Below, one piece after another: positions 5,144-8,150 of a DNA stretch of 8,150 bases. The number at the start of each line of letters is the position of its first letter. The first letter of the stretch is position 1. Origin of the DNA: Deltaproteobacteria bacterium. Lineage in GTDB: Bacteria; Desulfobacterota; DSM-4660; Desulfatiglandales; HGW-15. A program made the position numbers and the translations under genes. The notes below the pieces were generated by a model. That model saw only the letters and a program-made list of their open reading frames with translations. It was not told where the DNA came from and did not search any database. Location: contig JAFGIC010000398.1 in NCBI GenBank assembly GCA_016929815.1, positions 1 through 8,150 on the forward strand. Reading direction: 5' to 3'.

Positions 5144-6925
5144 TTAATACTCTGTCCAGAACTTTGGAGGCGTTATCTTAAGACGCAGGTTGCATTTAAG
5201 GCATCTCTTTGCCTCTTCAACGGCCTCCTCTTCGGTAAGCGCATCTCCGGCAGGATCCATGCCTGCATATTGAGGAACGGGGCGCTGGAAAGCATCCGCA
5301 CGACGTCCGAGGCGCGAAAAGCCCTTCTCCCTTCCCAGTATGGGGCTCTGCTCTTCCTCAATGGAAGCAAACCTCTCTGTCAGGTCCCCGTCTCCGTCAA
5401 GGAACTGGTCAATGCCTTCTGCGGCATTCTTGCCTGATTTGATGGCAATTGTCGCCGAACGGTATGAATCCCCCCTGTTGGCAACCATACCCTCTATAAG
5501 AGATTCATGGAAGTCCTCGTAGTAATCCTCGCTCTTTGTATATTCTATAAAGTCCTCTGTTACCCCGTTGATAGCCACATCGCCGCAGGCAAACACCCCT
5601 TCCCTGCTGGTTGCCATATTGTATGTATCTACCTCAATCCCCCCCATGGGTGTAATATTGAGATCTTCATCCTTAAACCTCAGCGCCGGGGGGCCCGAGA
5701 ATGTGCTTCCTATTGCAAGCAGCACTGCATTATAGCCCTCCTCAAAGAGCTGGTCTATGGTCTTGCCGCCTTCATTAAGTCTTATCTCAACGCCGGCATT
5801 GATTATCTCATTGATATCGTCTTCAAGGGCCTCCTTTGGAAGCCGCTTTCTTGATATGGTATGCCTCAGCATACCGCCTATCTGGGCGTCCTGTTCAAAT
5901 ATCGTGACGCCGTGGCCTTTCCTTGCCAGGTAATAGGCAGCGGTCAACCCTGAAGGACCGGAACCCAGTACAGCCACCCTTTTTCCTGTGGGCTCATGGG
6001 GTTTCAGATCCCTTTTCCAGAAATCAGTGTGCCTTTCACTTACAAACCTTTTAAGCTCCCTTATGCCGACCGGATCATTTATCTGCCCCCTGCGGCAGTC
6101 ATTCTCGCAGAAGCTGAGACAGACGTAGCTGCAAATGCACGGCAGGGGCAGGCTTTCCCTTACAACCGCGTATGACTCATCAAATTTTCCCTCGGCAATA
6201 AGGCGCACATATCGGGGCACATCAATCCCAACGGGACAGTAATTCTTGCAGGGGAGAAGTGCCTTGCGCTTGTCCTTTCCCTCCATGTATCTTTCGCTGT
6301 CCCTGATTGATCCTGTCGGGCACACGGCTGCGCAGGCGCCGCAGAACCTGCAGTCCGCATCCATGAGAAGACGGTCATATGCCGTGCCGATGTTGGTATC
6401 CTTTCCCTTCCCGATGAATGAAACGACACCGACGCCCCTCAGTTCGTAACACGCCCTGACGCACCTCCCGCACAGGATGCATCTTGTGAAGTCGTGTGTA
6501 AAAAGAGGATTACTGTCGTTAACGGAAATAGGCTTGATCTGTTTTCTTACCCTGACCTCTTCACTTCCGCCTATAAACTGCTTATTGGACTGAAGTTCAC
6601 AGTTAAGATACTTCGGGCACCCAGTACACTCCGCCGGATGACGGGCAATTATAAGTTCCATGGCAAGATGGCGGAGGTGTTCAAGATGTTCCGACTTGGT
6701 GGTTACCACCATTCCCTTTTCAGCCTTGGTTGAGCAGGAGGCCTTGACGCCTTCCACTCCCTCTATTTCAACAAGACACAGCCTGCATGCCCCTTCCGGC
6801 CTCAAATCCTCGTGAAAGCACATATGAGGGATATAGATGCCGCCCTCCAGAGCTGCTTCCAGCAGGGATTTGTCTGCTGTGGTTGTTATTTCTCTACCAT
6901 CTATTGTTAATGTGAATTTATCCAA
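5144..6925 (-). CDS. NuoG/HydA-like Fe-S protein fused to a GltD/NfnB-like FAD module lacking the NAD(P) domain
   Basis: A 593-residue cytosolic multi-cluster electron carrier. Domains in order: [2Fe-2S] ferredoxin (C36, C47, C50, C64); NuoG-type His-Cys3 site (H96, C100, C103, C109); two [4Fe-4S] motifs (C149/152/155/159 and C192/195/198/202); and a GltD-type Fe-S domain (C226, C230, then C263-C277 ending CENDCRRG). An FAD-binding Rossmann segment follows (VAVLGSGPSG, 317-326, to E344), with LLAIGS (402-407) and GVFACGDV (443-450), and the C-terminus has RCLKC (C575, C578). Full GltD/NfnB proteins carry a second GxGxxA/G Rossmann domain for NADPH between the AIG and GVFAGGDV segments; only about 35 residues stand there. 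After ACGDV an acidic/aromatic stretch of roughly 40 residues (452-490) replaces the usual short link. The start is TTG at 6925, 5 nt after AGGGGG. The upstream NuoF-like gene is the likely NADH-oxidising partner, similar to HydABC or Stn-type complexes. Confidence 0.85.
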   Translation of the reverse strand: MDKFTLTIDGREITTTADKSLLEAALEGGIYIPHMCFHEDLRPEGACRLCLVEIEGVEGVKASCSTKAEKGMVVTTKSEHLEHLRHLAMELIIARHPAECTGCPKYLNCELQSNKQFIGGSEEVRVRKQIKPISVNDSNPLFTHDFTRCILCGRCVRACYELRGVGVVSFIGKGKDTNIGTAYDRLLMDADCRFCGACAAVCPTGSIRDSERYMEGKDKRKALLPCKNYCPVGIDVPRYVRLIAEGKFDESYAVVRESLPLPCICSYVCLSFCENDCRRGQINDPVGIRELKRFVSERHTDFWKRDLKPHEPTGKRVAVLGSGPSGLTAAYYLARKGHGVTIFEQDAQIGGMLRHTISRKRLPKEALEDDINEIINAGVEIRLNEGGKTIDQLFEEGYNAVLLAIGSTFSGPPALRFKDEDLNITPMGGIEVDTYNMATSREGVFACGDVAINGVTEDFIEYTKSEDYYEDFHESLIEGMVANRGDSYRSATIAIKSGKNAAEGIDQFLDGDGDLTERFASIEEEQSPILGREKGFSRLGRRADAFQRPVPQYAGMDPAGDALTEEEAVEEAKRCLKCNLRLKITPPKFWTEY

Positions 6926-6940
6926 AAATACCCCCTTATA

Positions 6941-7046
6941 TTAAGGCGCATGGCGCCATAATATTTCAAATTTCAAATTTGAAATTTCAAATCTTTTTAA
7001 GCGCCAGGCCGGACTTTTATCATTTTCCTTGCGCCATGCGCCTTAA
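6941..7046. repeat. 106-bp inverted-repeat element between the NuoF-like and NuoG-like genes
   Basis: TTAAGGCGCATGGCGC (6941-6956) and GCGCCATGCGCCTTAA (7031-7046) are exact 16-bp terminal inverted repeats. Inside lie two overlapping 16-bp palindromes, ATTTCAAATTTGAAAT (6970-6985) and ATTTGAAATTTCAAAT (6977-6992), and a GCGCCAGGCCGG stretch. Just outside, CCTTGCGCC occurs at 7027-7035 and again at 7048-7056. No coding potential is seen. It resembles a REP/MITE-type non-coding element. It fills a 192-bp gap within what should be one operon, so the transcript would form a large hairpin before the NuoG-like gene. Confidence 0.75.
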
Positions 7047-7117
7047 GCCTTGCGCCGGCATGCTTATACTCAAACATTCTATGGTATCGCGATATCTCCA
7101 GAACCGGAAATTATCTA

Positions 7118-8150
7118 TCAACCGATCTTACACACCCCTGCCGGGCACTTATGATCGGCAATATGCTCAACGTATTCCTCACGGAAATATTTAATTGCAG
7201 ACAGCACGGGATTTGCCGCATTCCTTCCAAAGGCGCAGAACGCCCCTTCCTTCATGCCCTCTCCGAATTCCAGAAGTATCTCAATGTCGTCCTTTTTTCC
7301 TCTTCCCTCAGATATGTCTTTAAGGATCAGGGCAAACTGCAATGTGCCCTCACGGCAGAACACGCACTTGCCGCATGATTCCTTCTCCAGGTACTGGAGG
7401 CAATTCTTTGCAAAATCCACTGCGCATACGCTTCCATCCAGGACAAAGATGCCTCCGCTGCCCATTATGTGCCCGGCTCCCTTTAGGGTCTCAAAGTCAA
7501 GAGAAAGATCAAGATCTTCCTCGTTTACTAATCCCCCCAAGGGTCCGCCTACCTGCACGGCCTTCAATGCCTTTCCATTTGATACGCCGCCGCCTAAGTC
7601 ATAGACCAGCTGGCGGACAGTTGTGCCCATAGGCGCCTCTACGAGTCCGGGTTTTGCAACGCTTCCCCCGAGTACAAAGATCTTGGTGCCCTTGCTCCGG
7701 TCCGTTCCGATTCCGGCATACCAGTCCGCGCCCTTCTGAAGTATGGCCGAGACATGGCTTAGCGTCTCAATATTGCTGATAACTGTAGGCTTGCCGAATA
7801 GGCCGGACTGAGTAGGATACGGGGGACGGATGGACGTCGTGGCCCTTTTCCCCTCAATGGAATTCAACAGTGCCGTTTCCTCTCCCTCAATATGCGCCCC
7901 TGCCGATGTCCTTATCTCCAGATCGAATTTGAATTTGGTCCCCATTATATTTTCGCCAAGCAGACCCAGTTCTCTCATCTTTTGAAGCGCCGTATTGATT
8001 ACTTCTATGGCCTTTTTATATTGATTATTGATAAATATTAAGCCGTGGGAGGCGCCTGAAGCATATGCGCTGATCAACATTCCTTCAAGTATGGAGTGAG
8101 GATCACACTCAAACAATGTCCTGGCAATATAAACGGAAGGATCGCCTTCA
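7118..8150 (-). CDS. NuoF/HydB-like NADH-dehydrogenase subunit, 5' end beyond window
   Basis: The frame is open from the right edge to TGA at 7118-7120, giving 343 visible residues that begin EGDPSVYIART, well inside a NuoF-like protein; the FMN/NADH glycine motif GRGGAGFPTG would lie upstream. Visible family marks are NPHS-like DPHSILEGM, GEETALLNSIEGKR, GKPTVISNIETL, VGGPLGG, and the [4Fe-4S] ligands ESCGKCVFC (visible C259, C262, C265) with C305 in FCAFGRNA. It should oxidise or reduce NAD(H) at FMN and pass electrons to the Fe-S chain of the adjacent NuoG-like protein. Two oddities are seen. The usual CGEE motif reads EGEE. The protein also ends just after CPAGVCKIG, where HydB-type proteins continue into a two-cluster ferredoxin domain; stops TGA and TAG follow at once. 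A NuoE-like gene is expected upstream. Confidence 0.88.
   Translation of the reverse strand, partial: EGDPSVYIARTLFECDPHSILEGMLISAYASGASHGLIFINNQYKKAIEVINTALQKMRELGLLGENIMGTKFKFDLEIRTSAGAHIEGEETALLNSIEGKRATTSIRPPYPTQSGLFGKPTVISNIETLSHVSAILQKGADWYAGIGTDRSKGTKIFVLGGSVAKPGLVEAPMGTTVRQLVYDLGGGVSNGKALKAVQVGGPLGGLVNEEDLDLSLDFETLKGAGHIMGSGGIFVLDGSVCAVDFAKNCLQYLEKESCGKCVFCREGTLQFALILKDISEGRGKKDDIEILLEFGEGMKEGAFCAFGRNAANPVLSAIKYFREEYVEHIADHKCPAGVCKIG

Noticed and set aside
5096..5854. Plus-strand open frames opposite the NuoG-like gene
   Set aside because: The minus-strand frame carries all Fe-S and FAD motifs; these are antisense shadows.
6963..6992. Possible CRISPR-like or tandem-repeat array (TTTCAAA units)
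   Set aside because: There are only a few 7-bp units forming overlapping palindromes, with no spacers; better explained as the core of the inverted-repeat element.
7151..7632. Plus-strand open frames opposite the NuoF-like gene
   Set aside because: Antisense to clear NuoF motifs and Pro/Arg/Ser-rich, as expected of shadows.

Overview
The window looks like chromosomal DNA of an anaerobic bacterium, most likely a sulfate-reducing or syntrophic member of the Desulfobacterota (former Deltaproteobacteria) or a close ally. This lineage call is an inference from gene content. The genes include a DUF134 (UPF0251) regulator with Gly/Arg-rich DUF5320 proteins, NifU/IscU-like scaffolds, a DUF89 phosphatase, and a NADH-oxidising NuoF/NuoG-type module fused to a GltD-like domain. 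There are no RNA genes, no CRISPR array and no transposase.

Layout. (1) 1-1380, minus strand: a DUF134 regulator (1048-1380), two DUF5320 paralogues (753-1022 and 298-687), then the first 43 codons of a metallo-beta-lactamase-fold protein running off the left edge (1-129). (2) 1381-1880: a 500-bp divergent control region. It holds a good sigma-70 promoter for the minus-strand genes, a perfect 14-bp palindrome TGAGCATATGCTCA just upstream of its -35 box, and a candidate plus-strand promoter near 1635-1663. (3) 1881-5029, plus strand: seven genes in a row. They encode a NifU-like scaffold, a Gly-rich zinc-ribbon protein, a DUF89/ARMT1-like protein, a 51-residue basic peptide, a zinc-finger/winged-helix protein, a PPOX-family flavin protein and a second NifU-like scaffold. 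A strong hairpin terminator (5051-5080) ends the row. (4) 5144-8150, minus strand: a NuoF-like subunit (5' end beyond the window), a 192-bp gap holding an inverted-repeat element, and a 593-residue NuoG-like/GltD-like fusion protein.

How the parts may fit. The two divergent sets look like one regulon for Fe-S or metal-cofactor handling: two scaffolds without a cysteine desulfurase, several small metal-binding or Gly-rich proteins, and a DUF134 regulator facing a palindrome. This is inference from context. The right-hand pair is a soluble NADH-linked electron-transfer module related to HydABC/NuoEFG and to Stn/Nfn-type transhydrogenases, but both subunits are non-standard. The GltD-like part has its FAD-binding segments but no second, NAD(P)H-binding Rossmann domain. 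The NuoF-like subunit stops where HydB-type proteins normally continue into a ferredoxin domain. These two reductions, the 51-residue protein and the DUF134/palindrome regulon are the points most worth following.
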